DNA of 12,909 bases from CAYUUP01 sp964447925. GTDB taxonomy: Bacteria > Bacillota > Clostridia > Oscillospirales > Oscillospiraceae. Every line of letters starts with the position of its first letter. The stretch's first letter is position 1. The notes under the pieces were generated by a model. The model saw only the letters and a program-made list of their open reading frames with translations. It was not told the origin of the DNA and searched no databases. Where the stretch lies: assembly GCA_964447925.1 (NCBI GenBank), contig CAYUUP010000044.1, positions 1 to 12,909 on the forward strand. The letters are read 5' to 3'. Both the position numbers and the translations under genes were made by a program. This document shows, in pieces, positions 4,464-11,129 of the stretch.

Positions 4464-7219
4464 ACCGCAGTCTCCTTTTTTTCTGCCCCATCTGAATTCA
4501 GCAGCCAACCTGCCAGACACACCCCGGCGGCAGGATCTACCTTCCGGGCAAAGGCCTCGGGATAGTCCCGCATCCAGCCCGACATCTCCTCATCCGTGAC
4601 CTTGGCTACCTCCACCAGGAAGCCGGACACCGCCATGCCGGTGGCGTTTTTTGAGATGATGGAGGTTGGGGTGATGGAGTTGATGCATCCGCCCCGATCC
4701 AGCACACCGGGGATGATGGGATCCAACCGGGCGCCATGGTCCACATAGCAGGTGTGGGGGATCAGACGTTCGGTGACGTAGGCACCGCAGAGGACAGTCC
4801 CCCGCTCGTTGAATACCTTCACGATATCGCCGTGGGAGATACCCCGTTTGGCCGCCTCGGAGGTGTGGATCCACACCGGCTCATACTGGTAGCCGTCCTT
4901 GCCCCGGATCTTCATGGTTTCCACCTCCCGGTTCCAGATGATGTCATCGCACTGGGCGTGCATCCGCCAGCGGCCATGGTTCGACATACATAGCAGGGGA
5001 TATTTCTCCGCCCGCTGGGAGGACAGCCGCTCATCATGGCTCTCGCTCTTCTCCACCCAGTGGGGAACAGGGAGACGTTCCGGATCGTCGGGGGTGTACT
5101 TCGCAATCTCGGTGGAGTAGTACTCCAGCTTGCCAGTTGGGGTAGACAGAGGATTGCGTTCCGGATCCTGGTAAAAATTGTAAAGACCGGCAGGCAGGGC
5201 ATCTATTTCCTCCTGCTCCTTGCAGGGGACAACGAAGATCTTCCGTCGCCGGAATTCCTCCCAGGTCATGTATTCCTCGCAGCCGGTGGCCTTGTAGAAG
5301 AAGCGTACCCGATCCTTCTCGCTCATATTGCCGGTATAAGCCGCGTAGTACTCCGGTCCCAGCTTTTCTGCCACCCGGGCGCAGACATCAAAGTCGGAAA
5401 CGGAGTCCCCCACCGGCGGGCAGCATGGCTCCTCCAAATAGATGGAAGTGAAGGCGCCGGAGGACATATCGTTACCCAGGTCGTTCATCTCGTGCTTGGT
5501 GACCACTGGGAAAATCAAATCAGCAAAGTAACAGTCATTTTCCAGCCAGGGGTGCTGGGCAATAATCGTCTCAATGGAGGGATCTTGAAACGCCTTGGCG
5601 GTCAGGTTGCCATCGTTCCAGCAGGTAACCTGGCAGGGGGCGTCCGTCCAAATCATGTGGACCCGGGAGAGGCCGGGGCGGGGGTACTGCATCTCCTTAA
5701 ACTGGTACTGCTGGGTGGGATAGCGGTAGTTATCCCCTACAGGCTGCTGGCTGGAGGAGAAGCACTGCAGGCCCCTCCATTCGGCGTGGCCCTCCAGAAT
5801 GGCCTTGTGGATGCAGCACCGGGGGATGAACTGCTGGGGAGCGGGGAGCTGCTTGAACAGATCAATCAGCTCCGGGGCTCTCTCCTTCTGTGCCTCGGTG
5901 AGCTGGAACCGGCCCGCGATATTGATGTGGGATTCTACGTCCCCGTCCACCGGCCGCAGCGCATCGGCGATGGCGGTGATTTTGGGGACAAATTTGCCCT
6001 GATAGGGAACGGGATAGTCCTTGTTCCACAGATTCCACTCAATCATCTTGGCCTGATGGACGCCGGGCTTGCCCACGCCCCGCATTCCCAGAAGCATGAC
6101 CTCCAACCGGGCTGGCTCTGAGGAATATGGCCCACGGATGTAGCAGCCGCCGTTGCCATGGATAATGCTGGCGGTCTTCTTCGCCCAGTCACGGGCCAGG
6201 GCCTTGATGGTCCACTCTTTGACGCCGCACTTCTCCGAGGCCCACTCCGGCGTCTTGGGGATGCCGTCCTCCCGGCCCAGGACGTAGTCCTCAAATTTGT
6301 CAAAGCCGTAAGCATGGGTGGCGATATATTCCTTGTCATAGGTATCCTCGGTGATCCACACATAGGCGATGGCCAGCTGAAGGGCCACGTCTGTGTTGGG
6401 CAGGATGGGGATCCACTTGTCGGCATGGACGGCGGCCCCGTAATTCAGATCAGGGCAGACATAGACGCTCTTCAGACCGATTTCTGAGAGCCAGTAGCAC
6501 AGTCGGCTGGGCATATGACTGACCACACCCAACGGAGTAGTCTCCGGGTCACAGCCCCAGAAGAGCAGCAGGTCGGCATTTTTTGCGATGTCTGGATAGA
6601 GGTTGGTCTGGGGGGCCATCTCGCCTACCGGCTCACACCCCCAGACATATTTAGCGCCCCAGAACCAGCCTTCCCAGCTGTCCATATTCCGCATCTGAAG
6701 GGTATAACCCCCCATGAGGGAGAGCAGACGGTTGGGGCAGCCATGGCTGGGCGCCACATTCTTGCCCTCGCCGTGCATATCCGCCTGGCAGAGGACGGCC
6801 TCCGGGCCATATTCCCGCTTGATACGCTTCAGCTCATCAGCGGCCAACTGGGCGGCCTCATCCCAGCTGATACGGACATATTTGGATTTGCCCCGATTTT
6901 GGGGGTTCCGCTGGCCGTTTGGATCCCAGTCCACCCGTTTCAGGCAGTATTTCACCCGGTTGGGAGAGTATACACGGGACTTATACCCCAGTCCGAAGGG
7001 AGTGATGGTCACCCGATCGGGCGCACGGAAGGTTTTGCCTCTGGCTTCAATTTTCCAGGGATTACAATATTTTTCGGTGTATGCTTTGTCGTAGAAATAG
7101 GGACGAATGCGGGTAATCCTCCCATCGTTAGAGTCCACCTGGCAAGGTGCGCCGCTCTCCGGCCCCATCAGGCTGAAGCTGACGATGCTCTGGTTGTCTG
7201 GGACAAACTTTTTGCTCAT
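4460..7219 (-). CDS. Molybdopterin oxidoreductase large subunit, pyrogallol transhydroxylase-like
   Basis: 919-residue bis-MGD enzyme of the DMSO reductase family. No Tat or Sec signal is present, so it is probably cytoplasmic. The N terminus lacks the CxxCxxxC [4Fe-4S] motif of most relatives. D180-S181-W182 in NMDSWEGWFWG matches the Asp174-Ser175-Trp176 motif of Pelobacter acidigallici transhydroxylase AthL (Ser as Mo ligand), and H149 in ADMHGEGKN sits where catalytic His144 would be. The C-terminal DRGGCINSITPTSIISK region (841-857) is also AthL-like. Family chemistry: hydroxyl transfer between polyhydroxybenzenes (pyrogallol to phloroglucinol). The relatives include acetylene hydratase and gut catechol dehydroxylases, so the true substrate is open. 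ATG 7219 has AGGAGG 7 bases before it; the frame extends to 7273 without a ribosome binding site. First gene of a coupled three-gene operon. Confidence 0.88.
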   Translation of the reverse strand: MSKKFVPDNQSIVSFSLMGPESGAPCQVDSNDGRITRIRPYFYDKAYTEKYCNPWKIEARGKTFRAPDRVTITPFGLGYKSRVYSPNRVKYCLKRVDWDPNGQRNPQNRGKSKYVRISWDEAAQLAADELKRIKREYGPEAVLCQADMHGEGKNVAPSHGCPNRLLSLMGGYTLQMRNMDSWEGWFWGAKYVWGCEPVGEMAPQTNLYPDIAKNADLLLFWGCDPETTPLGVVSHMPSRLCYWLSEIGLKSVYVCPDLNYGAAVHADKWIPILPNTDVALQLAIAYVWITEDTYDKEYIATHAYGFDKFEDYVLGREDGIPKTPEWASEKCGVKEWTIKALARDWAKKTASIIHGNGGCYIRGPYSSEPARLEVMLLGMRGVGKPGVHQAKMIEWNLWNKDYPVPYQGKFVPKITAIADALRPVDGDVESHINIAGRFQLTEAQKERAPELIDLFKQLPAPQQFIPRCCIHKAILEGHAEWRGLQCFSSSQQPVGDNYRYPTQQYQFKEMQYPRPGLSRVHMIWTDAPCQVTCWNDGNLTAKAFQDPSIETIIAQHPWLENDCYFADLIFPVVTKHEMNDLGNDMSSGAFTSIYLEEPCCPPVGDSVSDFDVCARVAEKLGPEYYAAYTGNMSEKDRVRFFYKATGCEEYMTWEEFRRRKIFVVPCKEQEEIDALPAGLYNFYQDPERNPLSTPTGKLEYYSTEIAKYTPDDPERLPVPHWVEKSESHDERLSSQRAEKYPLLCMSNHGRWRMHAQCDDIIWNREVETMKIRGKDGYQYEPVWIHTSEAAKRGISHGDIVKVFNERGTVLCGAYVTERLIPHTCYVDHGARLDPIIPGVLDRGGCINSITPTSIISKNATGMAVSGFLVEVAKVTDEEMSGWMRDYPEAFARKVDPAAGVCLAGWLLNSDGAEKKETAV

Positions 7220-7279
7220 ATACTTGCCTCCTATCCTGACATACAGACCTGGCAAGGGCAGGGGTATAATCATATAGAG

Positions 7280-7294
7280 ATACTATTGCAGTAT
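7280..7294. promoter_or_regulatory. Possible operator over -10/start site of transhydroxylase-like operon
   Basis: Inverted repeat ATACT-N5-AGTAT (7280-7284 and 7290-7294) covers the -10 element and the predicted start site, a classic position for a repressor. Short and A/T-rich, so chance is possible; no matching regulator gene is adjacent except the DtxR-like one. Confidence 0.3.
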
Positions 7295-7318
7295 ACCAAA
7301 GCCCTATCAAAACGTCAA
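7290..7318 (-). promoter_or_regulatory. Promoter of transhydroxylase-like operon
   Basis: On the minus strand: -35 TTGACG (7318-7313), 17-bp spacer, -10 TATACT (7295-7290), giving a start near 7283 and a leader of about 63 nt to ATG 7219. The near-consensus elements indicate an intrinsically strong promoter that would need repression if the operon is inducible. Confidence 0.8.
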
Positions 7319-7343
7319 CCCTGGTTTGATGCTGAATATTGGC

Positions 7344-7387
7344 AAAAGGGGACGTCTCCGCGCTGCGGTCGCGTCAGAGGTGTCCCC
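7344..7387 (-). terminator. Terminator overlapping end of ttcA-like gene
   Basis: On the minus strand GGGGAC (7387-7382) pairs with GTCCCC (7353-7348), with further CTC/GAG and CGCG/CGCG pairs inside, followed directly by TTTT (7347-7344). The upstream arm and the stop codon (7376-7374) lie within the coding end of the gene, so the last codons double as terminator stem. Confidence 0.7.
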
Positions 7388-8228
7388 CGTTCTCCGGTTC
7401 ATCATACTGCTCCAGAAAGCTGTGCAGCTCTCCGTGGGTCTTATAGCCAGGGAAAGTGTCTAGCTGAACACCGTGAATGGCCTTGAATACATTCTTTTCC
7501 ACCTGGGAATTTTCTCGGGTCAGATCTGCCAGCAGTTCCTTGACCTTCTGCCGCTTAGAGACGCTGGAGTCAATGGCCGCTGCCTGGGTCAGCTGGCAGG
7601 CGCAGGCCAGAAATTCCAGCCCATTGTAGCGCTTCCAGGCCAGAATGTCACGCTCGTGGATGCAGTACATAGGGCGGATCAGCTCCATGCCGGGAAAGTT
7701 GACGCTGTGCAGCTTTGGCATCATGGCCTGCAGCTGACCGCCATAGAGCATTCCCATGACGGTGGTTTCCACTACGTCACTAAAGTGGTGGCCCAGGGCG
7801 ATCTTGTTGCAGCCTAATTCCCTGGCCTGGCTGTAGAGGTGTCCCCGGCGCATCCGGGCGCAGAGATAGCAGGGAGAGTGACCGGCGGCGCCAACGACAG
7901 AGAAGATACCGCTTTCAAAAACCTGCAGGGGGACTTCGAGAAGGGCGGCATTATCCAGCAGCTTTTGCCTGTTTTCCGGGGCATATCCCGGATCCATGGC
8001 CAGGAATTCCACCGAGAAGGGGATGTCCGTCACCCTGAGGAGCTGCTGAAACAGCTTTGCCATCAGCATGGAGTCCTTACCCCCGGAGATACATATGGCG
8101 ATCCGGTCGCCGGGAGAGATCAGCTCATAGCGCTTCACCGCCGCAACAAAGGGGTTCCAAAGCTCCTTGCGGTATTTCTTGATGATGCTCCGCTCGATGA
8201 GCTGACAGCGGCTCAGCTGACGGCTCAC
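7374..8228 (-). CDS. ttcA: TtcA-like tRNA 2-thiocytidine synthetase (PP-loop ATPase)
   Basis: 284-residue member of the TtcA/TilS adenine-nucleotide alpha-hydrolase family. TtcA adenylates C32 of certain tRNAs and thiolates it using a [4Fe-4S] cluster. The PP-loop SGGKDS is at 48-53. The cysteine pair PCYLC (C120, C123) corresponds to the CxxC cluster ligands of E. coli TtcA, and C209 or C211 (ACACQ) could be the third ligand. LGHHFSDVVETTVMGMLYGG (about 145-164) is the typical active-site helix. The start is GTG at 8228, 7 bases after the stop of the DtxR-like gene; the ribosome binding site is weak, so translation may depend on coupling. The Clostridial homologues are diverged from Proteobacterial TtcA, so the exact modified base is not certain. 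A terminator overlaps the 3' end. Confidence 0.82.
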   Translation of the reverse strand: MSRQLSRCQLIERSIIKKYRKELWNPFVAAVKRYELISPGDRIAICISGGKDSMLMAKLFQQLLRVTDIPFSVEFLAMDPGYAPENRQKLLDNAALLEVPLQVFESGIFSVVGAAGHSPCYLCARMRRGHLYSQARELGCNKIALGHHFSDVVETTVMGMLYGGQLQAMMPKLHSVNFPGMELIRPMYCIHERDILAWKRYNGLEFLACACQLTQAAAIDSSVSKRQKVKELLADLTRENSQVEKNVFKAIHGVQLDTFPGYKTHGELHSFLEQYDEPENGGHL

Positions 8229-8235
8229 GTCCCGT

Positions 8236-8631
8236 TCACCGCAACAGAGGAGGGTCGATGCCCCTCTCCAGCAGGAAGGTCAGAATTTTGTCGGCGGACT
8301 CCTGGCTGATGACGTGTTCGATAGCACAGGCGTCCTCGCTGGCCACGGCGTTGCTGACACCCATCACCTTATGGAGGAGTGTCTGTAGGATGACGTGCTT
8401 ATTGGAGGTACTGGAGGCCAGCCGTTTGCCCTCCTCCGTCAGCCGGATGGCACGATATTTCTGATTTTCCACCAGCCCCTTTTCGGCCAGCACATTCATG
8501 GCGTTGTTCACGCTGGCCTTGGAGACGTGGAGCCGGGAGGCGATGTCGCTGACGCGGGCGCTGCCGGTATCATAGGACAGTTCATAGACCGCCTCCAGAT
8601 AATTTTCCATTGAAAAGGTCAGATGCTCCAA
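8236..8631 (-). CDS. DtxR/MntR-family metal-dependent repressor
   Basis: 131-residue two-domain regulator without the C-terminal SH3 domain, so MntR-sized. N-terminal winged helix: recognition region ARVSDIASRLHVSKASVNNAMNVLAEKGLV (about 25-54) and wing YRAIRLTEEG (59-68). The dimerisation/metal region (79-110) has H79, C102, E105 and H106. C102-E105-H106 match DtxR positions (iron type) rather than MntR, where the residue equivalent to C102 is Glu. Position 10 is Asn (Met in DtxR, Asp in MntR) and E13 is present, so metal choice is unclear. The start is TTG at 8631, because AGAGGTG lies 7 bases before it; ATG at 8610 has no suitable site and would cut the metal-binding N terminus. It leads an operon with the ttcA-like gene and has a consensus promoter with a palindrome in the spacer, suggesting autoregulation. 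Confidence 0.88.
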   Translation of the reverse strand: MEHLTFSMENYLEAVYELSYDTGSARVSDIASRLHVSKASVNNAMNVLAEKGLVENQKYRAIRLTEEGKRLASSTSNKHVILQTLLHKVMGVSNAVASEDACAIEHVISQESADKILTFLLERGIDPPLLR

Positions 8632-8664
8632 GATAATTCACCTCTCTGTGGGGGATTTTCATCT

Positions 8665-8693
8665 ATTATACATGAATTTATTCAGGTTGCCAA
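8665..8693 (-). promoter_or_regulatory. Promoter of dtxR-like/ttcA operon with embedded palindrome
   Basis: Minus strand: -35 TTGGCA (8693-8688), 17-bp spacer, -10 TATAAT (8670-8665). The spacer contains the 12-bp palindrome TGAATTTATTCA (8673-8684 on plus), a likely operator, plausibly for the DtxR-like protein itself. Confidence 0.75.
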
Positions 8694-8704
8694 GATAAAA
8701 AATG

Positions 8705-8722
8705 GAAAATTTACAAATTTTC
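8705..8722. repeat. 18-bp palindrome between divergent promoters
   Basis: GAAAATTTACAAATTTTC: 8-bp arms (8705-8712 and 8715-8722) around AC. It lies 12 bp upstream of the dtxR-like -35 and about 42 bp upstream of the malQ -35. It could bind a regulator of either gene or act as an UP-like A/T element. Confidence 0.45.
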
Positions 8723-8764
8723 TATTGGGACAGGGTTTGCCGACGATTTTCGTCCTTCTTCCGA

Positions 8765-8794
8765 TTGACAGAGGGCAGCCGCCCGAGATATAAT
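8765..8794 (+). promoter_or_regulatory. Sigma-A promoter of malQ operon
   Basis: -35 TTGACA (8765-8770), 18-bp spacer, -10 TATAAT (8789-8794); start near 8801 and a leader of about 63 nt. The spacer contains GGGC-N4-GCCC (8773-8776 and 8781-8784), which could be an operator half-pair or chance in GC-rich DNA. Confidence 0.82.
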
Positions 8795-8863
8795 AATTCC
8801 GTCAGGCAACAACTAAAACCAACTGATTCCGGCGTTTGCCGTCAGTGTATATAGGAAAGGACG

Positions 8864-10360
8864 ATGCTTATGTTTACCCGTTCCAGCGGAGTGGTGCTGC
8901 ACCTCTCTTCCCTGCCCGGCCCCTATGGAATTGGTTCCATGGGGCGCGAGGCTCGGCAGTTTGTGGACTTCCTCCGGGACGCCGGCGGACGCTATTGGCA
9001 GCTGCTGCCCCTGGGTCCTGTTCAGGGAATCCCTTCTCCCTATATGTCCCCCTCCTCCCGCGCAGGTAATCCCCTGTTTATCGACCTAGAGGATTTGGCA
9101 GAGCGGGGCCTGCTGACCGGGGAGGAATTGGTCACCGCCCGATATGAAAATCCCGACCGGGTGGACTATGACTGGGTGCGGGAGACAAGAGAGCCGCTGT
9201 TGCGGCTGGCTTTCCAGCGAGCGGGAGAAGAGTTGCTGGCGGAAATGGCTGAGTTCTCCCGGCTCCATGCTGACTGGCTGCCGGACTATGCTCTCTTTAT
9301 GGCGGCCCGGGAGCATTTTGGCGTACCCCTACAGGAGTGGCCGGACAAGGCGCTGGTGCGCCGCACCCCCGCTGCGCTGAAAAAGTACCGGGAACTGCTG
9401 GCGGAGGGTATCCGGTATCACATTTTCCTGCAATACATCTTCTTTGAGCAGTGGCACGCGCTGAAGGCGTATGCCAACGGGCAGGGTGTCTCCATCATCG
9501 GTGACCTGCCCATCTACGTTGCTGCCGACTCGGTAGACGTGTGGACGGATCCAAAACTCTTCCGAGTGGACGCTGCCCGCCGTCCTCGCTTCGTGGCCGG
9601 CGTGGATGCCGACCTCTTCAGCGATGAGGGACAGCTCTGGGGCAATCCCCTCTACAATTGGCCGGGCCACGCCAAAGAGAATTATAGGTGGTGGTGTGAC
9701 CGAGTGCGCCGCAGCATGGATTTCTATGATATTATCCGCATCGACCACTTCCGGGGCTTTGACAGTTACTGGGAAATCCCCGCAGATTCGGATACCGCCC
9801 TCAACGGAAAATGGAAGCGGGGACCGGGCATGAAGTTGATCCGGGCGCTGGAGCAGCAGGTGCCGGAGGCTGTTCTGATTGCCGAGGATGTGGGAGACTT
9901 GAACGACACTGCCCGGAAATTTATCACTGAGGCGGGGGTACCCGGTATGCGGATTTTAGTGGACGCCTTTGGTGATCCCAGCGCACCCTCTGATTTTCTG
10001 CCCCACCGCTGCCCGGAAGGTTCAATCATGTATATCTCCACGCATGATACCCCTACCTTTGTCCAGTGGCTGGAGACGCTGGCCACCGACCAGCAGCGGG
10101 CCTATGCCGTGGACTATCTCCGTCTGCGGCAGGATGAGGGCTATGGCTGGGGGGCCATTGCCGGAGGCTGGGCCTCTCCCTGCGTGCTGGCCATGGCCAC
10201 CCTCCAGGACATTCTGGGACTGGGAGCTGATGCCCGGATGAACTGCCCCGGCACTGTGGGGCCGCATAACTGGAGCTGGCGGGTGCGGGCGGAAGCGCTG
10301 AATCCAGAAGTCTCCGGCCGGCTCCGCCATCTCAACCAGCTTTATGGGCGGCTGAGCTGA
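8864..10360 (+). CDS. malQ: 4-alpha-glucanotransferase (amylomaltase)
   Basis: Glycoside hydrolase family 77 enzyme that transfers alpha-1,4-glucan segments between maltooligosaccharides or glycogen; cytoplasmic. 498 residues, typical length. Opening motif SSGVVLHLSSLPGPYGIGSMG (8-27); GDLPIYVAADSVDVW (213-227). The catalytic residues are D294 nucleophile in RIDHFRGFDSYWEIP, E341 acid/base in LIAEDVGDLN and D395 in ISTHDTPTF. The end has RMNCPGTVGPHNWSWR (458-473). The usual YGDSPYQ-type loop reads QGIPSPYMSPSSRAGNP (54-70), a noticeable variant. Two in-frame starts are close: ATG 8864 (AGGA 7 bases upstream) and ATG 8870 (AAAGGA 8 bases upstream); either is possible. It has its own promoter, and its TGA overlaps the next gene's ATG, coupling it to a phosphopantetheinyl transferase. 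Confidence 0.94.
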   Translation: MLMFTRSSGVVLHLSSLPGPYGIGSMGREARQFVDFLRDAGGRYWQLLPLGPVQGIPSPYMSPSSRAGNPLFIDLEDLAERGLLTGEELVTARYENPDRVDYDWVRETREPLLRLAFQRAGEELLAEMAEFSRLHADWLPDYALFMAAREHFGVPLQEWPDKALVRRTPAALKKYRELLAEGIRYHIFLQYIFFEQWHALKAYANGQGVSIIGDLPIYVAADSVDVWTDPKLFRVDAARRPRFVAGVDADLFSDEGQLWGNPLYNWPGHAKENYRWWCDRVRRSMDFYDIIRIDHFRGFDSYWEIPADSDTALNGKWKRGPGMKLIRALEQQVPEAVLIAEDVGDLNDTARKFITEAGVPGMRILVDAFGDPSAPSDFLPHRCPEGSIMYISTHDTPTFVQWLETLATDQQRAYAVDYLRLRQDEGYGWGAIAGGWASPCVLAMATLQDILGLGADARMNCPGTVGPHNWSWRVRAEALNPEVSGRLRHLNQLYGRLS

Positions 10361-10989
10361 TGCGGGTCGCTCTCTGGCTGGCCCGGACTGAGGGGTTGGA
10401 TGCCGATGAACTGACGGCTCGGCTCCCGCCAAACCGGCAGGCGGAACTGGCGGGATATGCCCCCGCTGCCCGGCTCCACTCCGCCGGAGCGGAGCTGCTC
10501 CTGATGCGGGCCATCGGGCAGCTGCGGCCCGGACTGTCTTTGGCGTGTGGGAGGGGAGATAAGGGCAAGCCCTGGCTGCTGTCTGACCCGTCCTTTCACT
10601 TCAATCTGTCCCACTCCGGCAGTTGGGCGGTGTGTGCCGTGGGGGACTGCCCTGTGGGGGTGGACATCCAGCTGCAACGCCCCGTCCGGACAGACATCAG
10701 CCGCAAATTTTCCTCTCAGGAGCGGGAGCTGCTGGAGGCCCTCTGTGGCCAACAGTGGATTGACGCTTTCTTTCAGCTGTGGGCGGTGAAGGAGAGCTTT
10801 GGCAAGTGCCGGGGGACAGGGCTGACACGAGGGCTTATGCGCCCCGTTGTCTCACTGCCCACCGGATCGGTAGGAGAGCAGGGCTATACCGCCCGTCTGC
10901 TGCCGCCGCCAGAGGTGGGCTATGCCCTGGCGGTCTGTCTGGCCGGGACGGGGAAGCTGGGTTGGCATATGGAAATTGTGAAATTGTAA
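10360..10989 (+). CDS. 4'-phosphopantetheinyl transferase (Sfp type)
   Basis: 209-residue enzyme that moves 4'-phosphopantetheine from CoA to a serine of acyl- or peptidyl-carrier proteins. Visible Sfp signatures: GKPWL (69-73), FHFNLSHSGSWAVCAVG (79-95), GVDIQ (100-104) and WAVKESFGKCRGTGL (141-155). The Mg ligands corresponding to Sfp D107 and E151 are D102 and E145; the position equivalent to Sfp E109 is Q104, so the usual GVDIE is GVDIQ. ATG 10360 overlaps the malQ stop and lacks a good ribosome binding site, so it is probably translated by coupling with malQ. No carrier protein, polyketide or peptide synthetase lies in the window; it may serve fatty-acid ACP or a distant pathway. No clear terminator follows. 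Confidence 0.88.
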   Translation: MRVALWLARTEGLDADELTARLPPNRQAELAGYAPAARLHSAGAELLLMRAIGQLRPGLSLACGRGDKGKPWLLSDPSFHFNLSHSGSWAVCAVGDCPVGVDIQLQRPVRTDISRKFSSQERELLEALCGQQWIDAFFQLWAVKESFGKCRGTGLTRGLMRPVVSLPTGSVGEQGYTARLLPPPEVGYALAVCLAGTGKLGWHMEIVKL

Positions 10990-11061
10990 AAACCGCTGAA
11001 CCCCGCTGTCTTACAAGCGCAAATAATTGGGCAAAATTTTATTTTCTTTTCTGCAAAACTA

Positions 11062-11070
11062 TGATATAAT
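11062..11070 (+). promoter_or_regulatory. Extended -10 promoter of DUF4190-like gene
   Basis: TGATATAAT (11062-11070) is an extended -10 (TGnTATAAT) with no clear -35 at 16-18 bp. An overlapping TTGACA (11072-11077) with AGTAAT 17 bp further (11095-11100) is a weaker alternative. Start near 11077. Confidence 0.6.
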
Positions 11071-11082
11071 ATTGACATTCAA

Positions 11083-11100
11083 ATTACTCTTAGGAGTAAT
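11083..11100 (+). promoter_or_regulatory. Palindrome just after start site (possible operator or 5' hairpin)
   Basis: ATTACTCTTAGGAGTAAT: 7-bp arms ATTACTC (11083-11089) and GAGTAAT (11094-11100) around TTAG. It sits a few bases downstream of the predicted start and about 15 bases before the ribosome binding site, a position suited to a repressor or an RNA stem. Confidence 0.4.
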
Positions 11101-11129
11101 CTGAAAACATTTTTGAGGGAGGAAAAACA

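Noticed and set aside
4464..4520. Longer N terminus for the Fe-S subunit
   Set aside because: Would lie inside the large-subunit gene; the ATGA-overlap start at 4463 has a good ribosome binding site and matches family length.
3645..4565. 306-codon plus-strand frame opposite the Fe-S subunit
   Set aside because: Antisense shadow in GC-rich DNA; the minus-strand frame has complete ferredoxin motifs, overlapping starts and ribosome binding sites.
5036..6121. 361-codon plus-strand frame opposite the molybdoenzyme
   Set aside because: Antisense shadow without ribosome binding site or family motifs; the minus-strand gene is unambiguous.
7220..7273. Longer N terminus for the large subunit
   Set aside because: The start at 7273 would be only about 10 nt from the predicted transcript end with no ribosome binding site; 7219 has AGGAGG.
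6515..7486. 323-codon plus-strand frame crossing the molybdoenzyme start and promoter
   Set aside because: Runs through the promoter region and into the next gene on the other strand; no family features.
10990..11061. Terminator after the phosphopantetheinyl transferase
   Set aside because: No convincing stem with U-run found; only A/T-rich DNA leading into the next promoter.
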